Part shown: positions 15,260 to 23,686 of the stretch, piece after piece
How positions within the stretch are numbered: the stretch's first letter is position 1
Layout of the letters: each line of letters starts with the position of its first letter
Origin: a virus
IMG/VR virus record: IMGVR_UViG_3300045740_000123
Coordinates: 1 to 64,000 of that record
DNA length: 64,000 bases
Strand: one strand, 5' to 3'
Notes under the pieces: model-generated
The model's database searches: none
What the model saw: only the letters and a program-made list of their open reading frames with translations
What the model was told of the DNA's origin: nothing
Made by a program: the position numbers and the translations under genes

Positions 15260-15778
15260 TCACATGTACTGCATAGTTGGCACGCCCATACGAGCCATCT
15301 CGGTATTATTCGAGCTGTAGCTCTCAGGATCGATACCAGCCTGGAACCCTGGGATACCGATGGCACCAGCCAGACTTCCGGCGGCTAAACCACCGAGACC
15401 AGCGGCGCCTGCTGCAAGGGGAACACCAGCGATGGCTGCAGTCTCCCTGCTGACACCACGGTTGATTACATCAGCAATCGGACCCATGGCACCACGTACT
15501 GCAGCAGCGCGTTTGCTACCAGCAGGAACGTTTTGGCCAATGGCACCAAGACCTTCGATGGCCTGAGAAGCAAGTGCAGCACGGGCTGCGCCTGCATGTT
15601 TACCAGCAAGGCGTGCGGCACCAAGAGCACCACGAGCACCAAGGCCTGCAGCGACACCACCAAGCAGAGCACTACCTGGATCTTCGCCCTGTGCGGCAAG
15701 AGCCCCGCCAGCTACCAGACCGGCAGCGGCGGGGACTCCATATGCGAGCAGAGGACGGGTTTGTCCTAACGGTCGCAT
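15260..15778 (-). CDS. Gly/Ala-rich hydrophobic virion protein
   Basis: 172 aa. The ATG at 15778 comes 5 nt after the upstream stop and has a GGAGTGAGG site; longer frames overlap the scaffold gene. Several glycine-zipper stretches occur (AGLVAGGALAAQ, GAAGLGGLAAGSLAGAIG), typical of membrane-inserting phage internal proteins. It lies between scaffold-like and capsid genes. The function is unknown. Confidence 0.65.
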   Translation of the reverse strand: MRPLGQTRPLLAYGVPAAAGLVAGGALAAQGEDPGSALLGGVAAGLGARGALGAARLAGKHAGAARAALASQAIEGLGAIGQNVPAGSKRAAAVRGAMGPIADVINRGVSRETAAIAGVPLAAGAAGLGGLAAGSLAGAIGIPGFQAGIDPESYSSNNTEMARMGVPTMQYM

Positions 15779-15783
15779 GTGCC

Positions 15784-16707
15784 TCACTCCATCACGAAGA
15801 GTTTGTTGGACACAACGTTGGGCTGAGCCTGGTTCAGAACGCGCCATGCATTCTGGGGATCACGCGCCATGATGTCGTTGAAGGTGCCCCAGAAGTTTTG
15901 AGGCTGCTGAGGAGCTGCGGCAGCAGGGGGAGCGGGGAACTCACCATAAGCATATGGATCCACTTCTTCAGTGGGATAACCATACTGCTCAAGATCTGCT
16001 TCGCCTTCGTGAACAGGGTATGGACCTTCGGGACCAAAGAACCGAAGGGTGTAATCGCTGAGAACATCAGGGTTGGTCAGAATCTCGTTATAAGCAAGAT
16101 TCTCGGTATGAGACTGAACAGCAAATTCAGCGTAACCCTGAAGGGTTTCGGTCATCTCGGTACCCCAAGCCACGGCACTGTCAAGCAGTGCTTCGAGCTG
16201 GAGGGCGTAATTATTTAGAATTGCGGGAGCTTCGCTTCCGAACGCTTCGAGTACTTGCAGGCTTTCCTGACTGATCCCCTCCGAGGAGGTTGGGGAAGAG
16301 CTGGGCGAGTAGGCCTGGTTGGTTGACCAGGTCTGCGGAACCGATTGTTGCGTAGCTTGGCTGCTGCTCAGTCCGTAATTGGCCGGGGTATAGCTCGTCG
16401 GAGCTGACGGTTGAGCCTGGAACGGGGATTGAACTGGAGCGCTCAGCAGGTTCACTACTTTGTTGAACGCCGATTCCCATGGGTTGCTGCTCGGTGCTTC
16501 CGGTTGGGATTGGGGGGCGTACTGAGTAGGGGCTGAGGGTTGGTAAACCGGGGCCGCCTGAGGTGCTGCCACCTGGTAATTCGCCGGGGCTGCTTGGTAC
16601 GAGACCGGGGCTTGGCTCGGCTGGTAAGACGGAGTCACGTAGCTGCTCGGCGCTACTGCCGGAGTCGGGCTCGTCTGTGGGATCGATTGGACGGTAGCGT
16701 CCTGCAT
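15784..16707 (-). CDS. Scaffolding-like protein
   Basis: 307 aa. The first 150 residues are Pro/Gln/Ser/Ala-rich and disordered. The middle is helical and acidic (SLQVLEAFGSEAPAILNNYA), and the end is a short helical domain, a typical scaffold layout. Position between portal and capsid genes agrees. A GGAG site lies 7 nt before the ATG. Its first 497 nt overlap the 3' end of the portal frame in another phase, so this DNA would encode two proteins. Confidence 0.65.
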   Translation of the reverse strand: MQDATVQSIPQTSPTPAVAPSSYVTPSYQPSQAPVSYQAAPANYQVAAPQAAPVYQPSAPTQYAPQSQPEAPSSNPWESAFNKVVNLLSAPVQSPFQAQPSAPTSYTPANYGLSSSQATQQSVPQTWSTNQAYSPSSSPTSSEGISQESLQVLEAFGSEAPAILNNYALQLEALLDSAVAWGTEMTETLQGYAEFAVQSHTENLAYNEILTNPDVLSDYTLRFFGPEGPYPVHEGEADLEQYGYPTEEVDPYAYGEFPAPPAAAAPQQPQNFWGTFNDIMARDPQNAWRVLNQAQPNVVSNKLFVME

Positions 16708-18457
16708 AACTCATCTCCTTTTGTAATGCTTCTAAGGTTCGATACAGATATGGAGTTAAATCCAACCTGGGATCTGCAGCCATCGGTAAATTCGGCGACT
16801 GCGGGTGAGGGGTCTGCATCAAACCCGCCACCAGGCGAGAGAACTGGGAGAAAGCACCCTGTAGTTCATTCACCATCCTGAACGGGAACCCAGATAGCAT
16901 CTCGGCCCGCTCCTCATCCGTCTTAGACGGGAAGAGGTATTTCAGTGCTTCAATGCTATCAACCCCTAATTCCTGAAGGTTTCTAACAACAATAGAGTTG
17001 TTCAAAACATCTTGCGTGGAATCTTCATAGACGGGACCCGTCCATCTCCACAGCATAGTCAAATCGCCATCAGGAATTAAACCCGTTACGCCAGGCGGCA
17101 CCTGGCGAGCATCAATACATGCGGCCAGGGCGGATTCAACTTGGCTTTCGAATTGAGCTAAGGCTTGTTGATAACCAGTCTTTTCCTCATTCGATGCCGT
17201 TGGAGCTGGTTCCACGGGTTGTTCAATACCCGTTGCAGCAGCAAGGGTTTTACGGAACAGCTGCTCTTCTTGATAAATAATTAACTCAAGACAACGACAG
17301 ATACCGTAGGTATAAACAGCCGTTGCTTTCTTCTTCGATGTTGCAGAAACACGTCCAAACAGGGATTTGTATTCTGTAGCAGTTACACCAGCAGAAATAG
17401 AAAGTTCGTCAACACCGCCAAGTGCAGTACGAATTTCTTCCCTAAAAGAACGTGCAAAATTATTTTGGTCCCCAGTGATTGCATCTGGGACGATATAACC
17501 AACACGATCGTTTGGCTCCAGGTTTGCGATCACACGAGGAACGCGGATCTGACCATCAACACCACGACTGATTGGATCTGCTTTAAACGCTGAGCGACTC
17601 AATGCACCCATCCCTGTAAAGCCAGAGTTGGCCGCAATGGAAGGACGCTGAACGACAGAGTCAGTCCCAGACTCCATCAAGTCTGTCTTGGGACGTGACG
17701 ACAGAAGTGTTGGGTTACCAAAGAACTGAACGTTCTTGCGCATGGTGCGCACCAACTCATCATGAATGATGATGTGATTGGCCAAAGCATCAAATTCGCC
17801 AAAACCTTCCTTGGCAAATCCCTTCGGATTATTGAAGATCTCAACGCAGGGAATAAAACCTAAAGTATTTTTAACTTTCTTGCTCTTGCCTGGGGTCACA
17901 TAAGCAGGAGCGTCAAAAGACATCTCACCTTCTGAGTGAGTTTCCTCGATCTCATCTGCCTTGATCGAAAGCCTGATGTAACGCTTGGCCCCTTGGTCTC
18001 CGGTGTTTGCAGCGCCTGTCAACGAAGCTGCATTAAGACCATCAACCATGCCGGAGCTACGCCGCACCCTGTAGCTGTAGATGATGACGACTTCTTCTAG
18101 TTCACCGTCAACGTTGTAGTAGCTGCGGTACTCATGCTCACGGAAGTAGTAAATTCTGTAATTATCTTTTGTAGGCCTGATGTAAAAGATGCCCTTACCA
18201 TCACACAGAAAATAATCCCAGATGGAATCCAGGCGAATATCAATTTGATTATATTTAACAACACGCTCAACAAAATCTTTGCGTTGAGCACCAAAATTGT
18301 CCTGACCAGGAAAAAACTCAACCCCTTGGCGAATGCCAAAAAGTTTCATCTGAGCAAGGTGGGACGCAACGATACCGGTGTCGACAGTTGTCGAACCGTC
18401 TTTATCCAGGTAGGAATTAATGATTTCCTGGAGCCTTACCTTTGCATCCGTGGCCAT
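16211..18457 (-). CDS. Portal protein
   Basis: 748 aa. The first 590 residues are well ordered and resemble podovirus portals: early helices, an acidic-basic beta domain (YYFREHEYRSYYNVDGELEE), a stem helix near FARSFREEIRTALGGVDEL, and LGVDSIEALKYLFPSKTDEER near residue 520. The portal forms the dodecameric DNA gate and packaging vertex. The last 165 residues are Pro/Ser/Gly-rich and overlap the scaffold gene. The start overlaps the upstream stop (TAATG). Confidence 0.85.
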   Translation of the reverse strand: MATDAKVRLQEIINSYLDKDGSTTVDTGIVASHLAQMKLFGIRQGVEFFPGQDNFGAQRKDFVERVVKYNQIDIRLDSIWDYFLCDGKGIFYIRPTKDNYRIYYFREHEYRSYYNVDGELEEVVIIYSYRVRRSSGMVDGLNAASLTGAANTGDQGAKRYIRLSIKADEIEETHSEGEMSFDAPAYVTPGKSKKVKNTLGFIPCVEIFNNPKGFAKEGFGEFDALANHIIIHDELVRTMRKNVQFFGNPTLLSSRPKTDLMESGTDSVVQRPSIAANSGFTGMGALSRSAFKADPISRGVDGQIRVPRVIANLEPNDRVGYIVPDAITGDQNNFARSFREEIRTALGGVDELSISAGVTATEYKSLFGRVSATSKKKATAVYTYGICRCLELIIYQEEQLFRKTLAAATGIEQPVEPAPTASNEEKTGYQQALAQFESQVESALAACIDARQVPPGVTGLIPDGDLTMLWRWTGPVYEDSTQDVLNNSIVVRNLQELGVDSIEALKYLFPSKTDEERAEMLSGFPFRMVNELQGAFSQFSRLVAGLMQTPHPQSPNLPMAADPRLDLTPYLYRTLEALQKEMSYAGRYRPIDPTDEPDSGSSAEQLRDSVLPAEPSPGLVPSSPGELPGGSTSGGPGLPTLSPYSVRPPIPTGSTEQQPMGIGVQQSSEPAERSSSIPVPGSTVSSDELYPGQLRTEQQPSYATIGSADLVNQPGLLAQLFPNLLGGDQSGKPASTRSVRKRSSRNSK

Positions 18458-18606
18458 TAACTATTTTCCTTTTTATTTACTTCAATCTTAGCAGCTTTCT
18501 TCTGTTGTTTCTTGTGCCAAAGCCAACGATCAAAATAAGCAAGCTCAGCAGGCGTAAAAAGCTCTGGATGCTTTAACGCCTCTTTTGCAAGCTTAGTTTT
18601 TTTCAT
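18457..18606 (-). CDS. Small protein upstream of the portal gene
   Basis: 49 aa, highly basic, beginning MKKTKLAKEALKHPEL. Both ends overlap neighbours as TAATG, which strongly supports a real, coupled gene. The pattern 'KHPELFTPAELAYFDRWLWHKKQ' type helix is a short amphipathic unit. Small proteins like this precede portal genes in podoviral cyanophages as I recall. The function is unknown. Confidence 0.72.
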   Translation of the reverse strand: MKKTKLAKEALKHPELFTPAELAYFDRWLWHKKQQKKAAKIEVNKKENS

Positions 18607-19040
18607 TAGACACCACGGATAACAAGAGGACTGGAGCCGGGGAGTAAAGGATTATTTTGAACGGGTACAGGGCGCCGACGACCATATACGCCTTCAATAG
18701 ACTGCTTGTTTTCACCAGGCAAAACAGGTTGCCCACCAGGGCCTGCACCTGGGATTACAAACTCAGCACCAAAAGGATTACCCGCCACACCGGAGCGCGG
18801 ATCGTGAAGGATAAAACGATCTCTATCTTGTTCTAATTGAAAAGGAGTATAACCAGGCAGCTGTTGATAATCAGATCTTGGCTGTACATTCAACTGGCTT
18901 GGATCAAAGCGAGCAGGTTGTACATTCATGCCACCACCGTAATACGGCATGGGAGCAAGCTCATAAGGTTCGCCACGATAAACCAGATCGTTAAACGCAC
19001 CAGCGTTGCCGAGATATCCGCCGTAAAAACCTTGTGCCAT
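18606..19040 (-). CDS. Putative small virion protein, Pro/Gly-rich
   Basis: 144 aa, low complexity with Tyr/Gly/Pro (YYGGGMNVQPARFDP) and little predicted secondary structure. It sits between the AbrB-like gene and the gene before portal. No domain was recognised. A minor head component is inferred from position. Confidence 0.6.
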   Translation of the reverse strand: MAQGFYGGYLGNAGAFNDLVYRGEPYELAPMPYYGGGMNVQPARFDPSQLNVQPRSDYQQLPGYTPFQLEQDRDRFILHDPRSGVAGNPFGAEFVIPGAGPGGQPVLPGENKQSIEGVYGRRRPVPVQNNPLLPGSSPLVIRGV

Positions 19041-19064
19041 GTATCTTTATTAGTTGCTTCTATT

Positions 19065-19247
19065 CTAATCTTCTAAAACTTCATATCCTTCCGGATCATT
19101 AACTTTGGTAAGAACAACGCCTTCACCACGGAGATCCCAATTGAGCAGATCACCTTCTTGCCAGCCCATCTCTTCCATCAGCTCATCGGGAAACGTGATA
19201 ATACAATCACCCGATTCGTCTTCTTCCACCTCGATGATGTAGGTCAT
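19065..19247 (-). CDS. AbrB/MazE-like swapped-hairpin protein
   Basis: 60 aa. CIITFPDELMEEMGWQEGDL followed by a beta strand ending GVVLTKV is the SpoVT/AbrB DNA-binding pattern. Such genes are frequent in cyanophages. It could regulate transcription of the packaging genes beside it. Its ATG overlaps the stop of the upstream membrane protein gene by 4 nt. Confidence 0.7.
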   Translation of the reverse strand: MTYIIEVEEDESGDCIITFPDELMEEMGWQEGDLLNWDLRGEGVVLTKVNDPEGYEVLED

Positions 19248-19537
19248 TTTGTCAAAAGCTTTTCCATAAGCTTATCAAGCTTATTATTGATTTCGCGAAA
19301 ATTATCATGCATTTCTTGGATTTCCCTTAAAAAATCAACCTTCAAGACATAGTCCAGAGGCATGCGATTAATTTGATCTTCCAAGATATCAATCCTTCTT
19401 TTTTGAGAATTTGTGTAGTTAAAGGCCTGTTGAATATCTTGAGCATGTCTGCCAAGAATCTTATTGGCGACCCATGTTCCTGCGCTAACGGCCGAAACAA
19501 TCGCTGTCAACCCTAACGCAAGGTACTCCGGACCCAC
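19244..19537 (-). CDS. Small membrane-anchored coiled-coil protein (holin or spanin candidate)
   Basis: 97 aa. One N-terminal membrane helix (YLALGLTAIVSAVSAGTWVA) is followed by a long charged coiled coil (IDILEDQINR to INNKLDKLMEKLL). One helix plus coiled coil fits a holin-like or spanin-like protein, but no lysis gene is adjacent. It lies between terminase and the AbrB-like gene. Confidence 0.6.
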   Translation of the reverse strand: MGPEYLALGLTAIVSAVSAGTWVANKILGRHAQDIQQAFNYTNSQKRRIDILEDQINRMPLDYVLKVDFLREIQEMHDNFREINNKLDKLMEKLLTK

Positions 19538-19569
19538 TTGCTTTTAAAATCTTTTTTACTATTTTAGGG

Positions 19570-21096
19570 TTAGTAATCAAGATGAAGTTTTCCTTTTCGA
19601 GCAAGACCGGTTACCAGCCAAACCAATGCATCAACACAGTCGTCGTGACCACTAACACCAAAGTTTGTTAGCTCATCAAACACGTGCGTGAAGTTTCGGA
19701 AACGATTGAAAATAATCTTGCGTTCTTCAAAGAGGCCTACAATACCCCGGAAGCGGGCCAGCTTATCTGCACGGAAACCTTTAACCGGATGCCAGATTAA
19801 ATTGTCCAGTCCTTCACCGTTAATACAAACACGTTTAAAGTCTGCCTCCAGGGATGCCTGGTACTGGACAGCTTCTGACCAAATATCACATGTTGAATAC
19901 GTTGGAAAATAATTATCATTGGCATCTCTGCCAATAATTGACCAATCGTTTAGAAGTTCTTTTAACGCATCTAGTTTCTCCAGATTACCCATGACGCGTA
20001 AGCGGCGGTAATCAATGATATGAATACGATCGTCAATACGGCCACCAAGAATCATGACTGTGTAGTCATTTTTTTCTTTGGTACCTGCAGAAAGATCCAC
20101 CCCGATACCGAGCGTATCAAACTCTGTTGCGATTTCAGCCTTAACAATTAACTCTGGTGCCAGAGACAGTTCGTTCTGTCTGACAACCTGATTCATGTAC
20201 TGGAAAGAAAAAGCAATCGGTGCTTGCCGTTTCTTTTCTTTCAGGTAATCCAGTGACCACATCTCTGGCCAATATGATTCTTCGTCGCCTGTTTTAATAT
20301 CTGTTTGAATGGCTGATAGAACAATCTGCGTCCAGTTATTTTGCTCGTTGAATGTTGTCGCATGAATGTCATCATGTCGGAAGCGGGTTCCAAGACAAAT
20401 GGCCCTGCCTCCTTCAAACATGGTGGGAGCAATCACCGCGTTCCAGTTATCCTGCATGGTTTTACGGATATCTGGGTTTGAGATGTCCGCAGCAGATTTG
20501 ATGGCGTCATCAATCATCACAAGATGAGAACGCTTGGAGGTCACGGAACCCTTGAGACCTGCAGCGCAGAGGGTGAATTGTTCGTCACCTGTTACGTCAA
20601 TGCCAGCAAATTTATGGTCAATGGACCAGTACTCATTACTGGTTACGTTTTTAAGAAGGCGTACTGTGGGGAAAACTTCTTGATAACGTTTGCTTTCAAT
20701 AATACGTTTAATGGTTGCCGACTTGGATCGTGCAATATCAACCGTATATGAAAGATAAAGAATCTGCAGAGGTAATTTGGCTTGTGTATGAATGCCAATT
20801 GCCCAGGCAGTCAATAAACCAAGAACAGTAGATTTAGCTGATCCCCGTGGTGCCAGCAGATCAATATTGGGGCCAGCAATTTTAATTAGACAGCTGCTAT
20901 CTTCGTCCGTAACAAAGTGACGATGCCAATCTTGATGATGTTTTGCAGGGGGTTTATCAGCTACATACTCACAGAAAAATCCAAAATCTTGACGAGCGCG
21001 TTCGATCTCGTCATTGTTTTTGGCGGGCTTAACTTGATAATTTTTAGAGGCGGCACGTGCATTCCGCCTGTAAGCAAGGTGTAGGTAAGAAGGCAC
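19570..21096 (-). CDS. terL: Terminase large subunit
   Basis: 508 aa. The ATPase has Walker A at residues about 80-95 (LLAPRGSAKSTVLGLL) and Walker B LVMIDDAIKS. The C-terminal nuclease begins with GVDLSAGTKEKNDYTVM and has further Asp residues (SGHDDCVDALVW). It powers DNA packaging and cuts concatemers. The gene is followed by small genes, then portal, the usual order. Confidence 0.93.
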   Translation of the reverse strand: MPSYLHLAYRRNARAASKNYQVKPAKNNDEIERARQDFGFFCEYVADKPPAKHHQDWHRHFVTDEDSSCLIKIAGPNIDLLAPRGSAKSTVLGLLTAWAIGIHTQAKLPLQILYLSYTVDIARSKSATIKRIIESKRYQEVFPTVRLLKNVTSNEYWSIDHKFAGIDVTGDEQFTLCAAGLKGSVTSKRSHLVMIDDAIKSAADISNPDIRKTMQDNWNAVIAPTMFEGGRAICLGTRFRHDDIHATTFNEQNNWTQIVLSAIQTDIKTGDEESYWPEMWSLDYLKEKKRQAPIAFSFQYMNQVVRQNELSLAPELIVKAEIATEFDTLGIGVDLSAGTKEKNDYTVMILGGRIDDRIHIIDYRRLRVMGNLEKLDALKELLNDWSIIGRDANDNYFPTYSTCDIWSEAVQYQASLEADFKRVCINGEGLDNLIWHPVKGFRADKLARFRGIVGLFEERKIIFNRFRNFTHVFDELTNFGVSGHDDCVDALVWLVTGLARKGKLHLDY

Positions 21097-21127
21097 AGGC
21101 CGAAGTAATCAGTAACTGAATACTAGC

Positions 21128-21292
21128 CTATTCTTCTGTCTCTTCTGTTTTTTTAGTTGATTTGTACTTACGTGCTTTATCTAAAGCAGCCTTACGCTTT
21201 TCTTTATCACTCATCTCAGAACCATCTGCGTTCTTGGCTTCCTTTTTGCGGAAGTGTTCAAGAAGCTGAGGAGGCATTTTGCCTTTTGCCAT
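21128..21292 (-). CDS. Small basic protein upstream of terminase
   Basis: 54 aa, Lys-rich, beginning MAKGKMPPQLLEHFRKKE and ending in an acidic tail. ATG at 21292, TAG at 21128-21130. The motif PPQLLEHFRKK is familiar from short proteins preceding phage terminase genes. The function is unknown. Confidence 0.65.
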   Translation of the reverse strand: MAKGKMPPQLLEHFRKKEAKNADGSEMSDKEKRKAALDKARKYKSTKKTEETEE

Positions 21293-21323
21293 GACAGTTG
21301 TTTTTCTTTATTTTAACTTATTT

Positions 21324-21860
21324 TTATTCTTCTAATTGCATACGAGCCCAGACACTCATTGTTGCTTCATGTAGTGGGGCTTCGATGGGATCATCTTTGA
21401 AGATGAACATCAACTCACGAATGGCGCGATCTGCTCCAGCCATTAGAAGGCCCTTACGATCTTTGCCGGATGTATATTGTTCAACTTGATTGATGGTTCC
21501 ACGTAATTCTTTTTGCATGGCAGCAATACGCGCCACGCCAGAATCACGTTTCACGGCAAGGTTCTCAATGTCATCCCTAAGACGACGAATATCCTCTCGC
21601 ATCTGCTCAATCTCATCTAAGAGCATTTTGCGGTGGTCTGGCTTTGGATACCGTTCTTCTATCCAGGTTTCACAGGAAGGGATGCTTCCTACATAACCAA
21701 GGAATCTGGCATAAAGGAACGTCTCAATGACAGAGTAATTTTCTTTAGCAAAAGAATGGAAGGATTCCTGGACGCTTTTATCCAGGGAATCCAACCACTC
21801 TTGAAAACATTCAGAAGAAGTCAAAGCAGAGCTTTGCCTTTTAGTTGAAAATTTTAGCAT
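21324..21860 (-). CDS. Possible terminase small subunit
   Basis: 178 aa. Residues 20-75 form helices (ECFQEWLDSLDKSVQESFHS). Residues about 78-135 are a strong coiled coil (MREDIRRLRDDIENLAVKRD). Position one gene before the large subunit is that of a small terminase subunit, which usually combines an HTH with an oligomerising coiled coil. No convincing HTH was seen, so the call is tentative. Confidence 0.45.
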   Translation of the reverse strand: MLKFSTKRQSSALTSSECFQEWLDSLDKSVQESFHSFAKENYSVIETFLYARFLGYVGSIPSCETWIEERYPKPDHRKMLLDEIEQMREDIRRLRDDIENLAVKRDSGVARIAAMQKELRGTINQVEQYTSGKDRKGLLMAGADRAIRELMFIFKDDPIEAPLHEATMSVWARMQLEE

Positions 21861-22720
21861 CAGAAACGATATGCACCTGCTGCTTTCAAATAATCTCGGC
21901 TGCGATCACGCTCAGAGAATTCCTGAAGCTGCTGCTTTTGTTCTTCTTGAGAAGTCTGGAGTTTCTGCAGAAGGTCGGTAAACAGTTTCGGATCAAAAGC
22001 AGTTGATGCGTTTTGTTGTTGCAGATAACCTGCCAAATCAAACGAAGGTTCTGGAGGAGCCGGAGGCTCCTGACCACCTTGTTCCTTAAGTGCCTTCATT
22101 TCTTCTGTCAAACTCTCAAAGAGTGTCTTGAGTTCGTCCAGCTGTGTCGGCTCTGTTGCCACCTCTGTTGTTGTGGTAGTTTTAGGAGGGGCAGCTTCAG
22201 GCGTTTCAATGGCAGGAGTCTTGGTTTTGTTTTTGCGAACAAAGTCACGAACGCGCTGCAATTCTTTCTTGCTGTCGATTTTTCCAAAACCTAAAGTCTT
22301 GGCTGCATCTAAGTAAGCAGGATTTTTATTTGCATCTCTTAAATTTTTATTTAAACCGTCTTTACCTGCTTTGCCTATTGGGAGGCCAATACCCGGTAAA
22401 GTTTTTGGTGTTTTGTTTTGTTTTGATTGAGTTGAAGCCGCTTGCTTAGCCTTGCCTGGTTTTGTTCCTTGCAGAACATTCAGGATGGATTTATAAGTTT
22501 TAGGGTTTGTTACGGAAGCTTTGGCCGGGGCAGCTCCAGGGATGGTGTTCCTGGCAGTTCCCGTCGCAGCCGGAGAGCTTGCTTTTGCTGCTGGAGCACT
22601 TGCACGTGCTGCGGGGGCTGAAGCCTTGGCACCACCTCCTGCCTTAGCGCCACCTCCTCCCTTGGCACCGCCGCCTCCCTTGGCACCACCACCGCCTTTT
22701 CCGCCGCCGCCTTTAGCCAT
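21860..22720 (-). CDS. Basic virion protein with N-terminal GGGGAK repeats
   Basis: 286 aa. The N-terminus holds five tandem Gly-Gly-Gly-(Gly)-Ala-Lys units, then Ala/Pro/Ser repeats, a Lys-rich middle and an acidic helical C-terminal part ending AAGAYRF. Low-complexity, basic N-termini suggest nucleic-acid or scaffold contact. The repeat DNA is a GC-rich tandem array near 22620-22720. No known family was recognised. Confidence 0.6.
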   Translation of the reverse strand: MAKGGGGKGGGGAKGGGGAKGGGGAKAGGGAKASAPAARASAPAAKASSPAATGTARNTIPGAAPAKASVTNPKTYKSILNVLQGTKPGKAKQAASTQSKQNKTPKTLPGIGLPIGKAGKDGLNKNLRDANKNPAYLDAAKTLGFGKIDSKKELQRVRDFVRKNKTKTPAIETPEAAPPKTTTTTEVATEPTQLDELKTLFESLTEEMKALKEQGGQEPPAPPEPSFDLAGYLQQQNASTAFDPKLFTDLLQKLQTSQEEQKQQLQEFSERDRSRDYLKAAGAYRF

Positions 22721-22739
22721 GTCTCTTAGGGATTATGGG

Positions 22740-22886
22740 TCAATAAGAAGATTGGGTATCGGGTACGTTTTTAAGTTGTTCCCGAGATTTTTTTAGTTGC
22801 TCCAGGAGAACTTTAAAGTTCTGCGGATCAAAGGGTGCATTGATGGGAGACCCTGGTTTAACAAAAGAAGAAACGGTTTCTTCCAT
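22740..22886 (-). CDS. Small unknown protein
   Basis: 48 aa, ATG at 22886 and TGA at 22740-22742. It has a helical stretch (FKVLLEQLKKSREQLKN). It lies 19 nt upstream of the GGGGAK-repeat gene, on the same transcript. The function is unknown. Confidence 0.5.
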   Translation of the reverse strand: MEETVSSFVKPGSPINAPFDPQNFKVLLEQLKKSREQLKNVPDTQSSY

Positions 22887-22920
22887 CTTTAGCAATGGTT
22901 TAATTATAACAGTTTAGATA

Positions 22921-23640
22921 TCAAGTAAATGCGTAGCCGATCAAGCCATATAACGCATTTGCTTGCTGCGTTTGTGCAAGATCTTTTGATGTTTTAGCAG
23001 AGATTAAAGCTTGCTCACGCGCAGACTTGGCTTGGATCTTATAAGGATCAATCTGAGTGGCGTACTCCATCTCAGCAATTGTAGAACCCTGTGCGCTATC
23101 TGGGCTTAACCCTGATAAGAAATCTTTGATGGAGGAAACAGGGTAACCGAAAGGTGACGTAGAAGATTGTTCGCCAGTCTGAGTAACTGTAGGAGTGGTC
23201 TTAACGTATTTACCGGTGGCTGGATCAGCTTTGTAGCGACCAGATTCGCCAAGAAAACGAGAGACTTGGCCAGATAGCTGCTTACCTAAAAATGTTTGAG
23301 CAAGGTAATCTTGTACGTCTTCTTTTGAATAACCTTGACTGGCGGCTTTTTTAACAGCTTCTGAACTGATGGGGCGACCATAATACCCATCAAACTCAGC
23401 AAAACCTGCTTTTTCAAACGCAGATTTTACTTTGCCTGTTAAAGCAGAAACAGGAACTGCGCCAGAAACTCGGTTTAAGTATTTTTCAAAGCTTTCCCCT
23501 TTTTTACCTTTTGTTGCTTTACGAAATTCTTTGTTGCTTATTACATCGTTGGGGCCACGATAACCAACGGATTTACCAATCTTGGCTTGTTTTGCAGAAG
23601 AAGGTTTTGCACCTGTTCTAAAAAGTTGTTCTAAACTCAT
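22921..23640 (-). CDS. Putative internal virion protein
   Basis: 239 aa. The N-terminal half is Lys/Gly-rich with AFEKAGFAEFDGYYG and SKEDVQDYLAQTFLG helices. The end is a Gln/Ala helix finishing NALYGLIGYAFT. The closing hydrophobic helix and genomic position fit an internal or ejection protein. No family was recognised. Confidence 0.6.
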   Translation of the reverse strand: MSLEQLFRTGAKPSSAKQAKIGKSVGYRGPNDVISNKEFRKATKGKKGESFEKYLNRVSGAVPVSALTGKVKSAFEKAGFAEFDGYYGRPISSEAVKKAASQGYSKEDVQDYLAQTFLGKQLSGQVSRFLGESGRYKADPATGKYVKTTPTVTQTGEQSSTSPFGYPVSSIKDFLSGLSPDSAQGSTIAEMEYATQIDPYKIQAKSAREQALISAKTSKDLAQTQQANALYGLIGYAFT

Positions 23641-23686
23641 TGCTGTCTACCGTGCTACTTATAAGTATAAGATTAGAAAACAAAGA

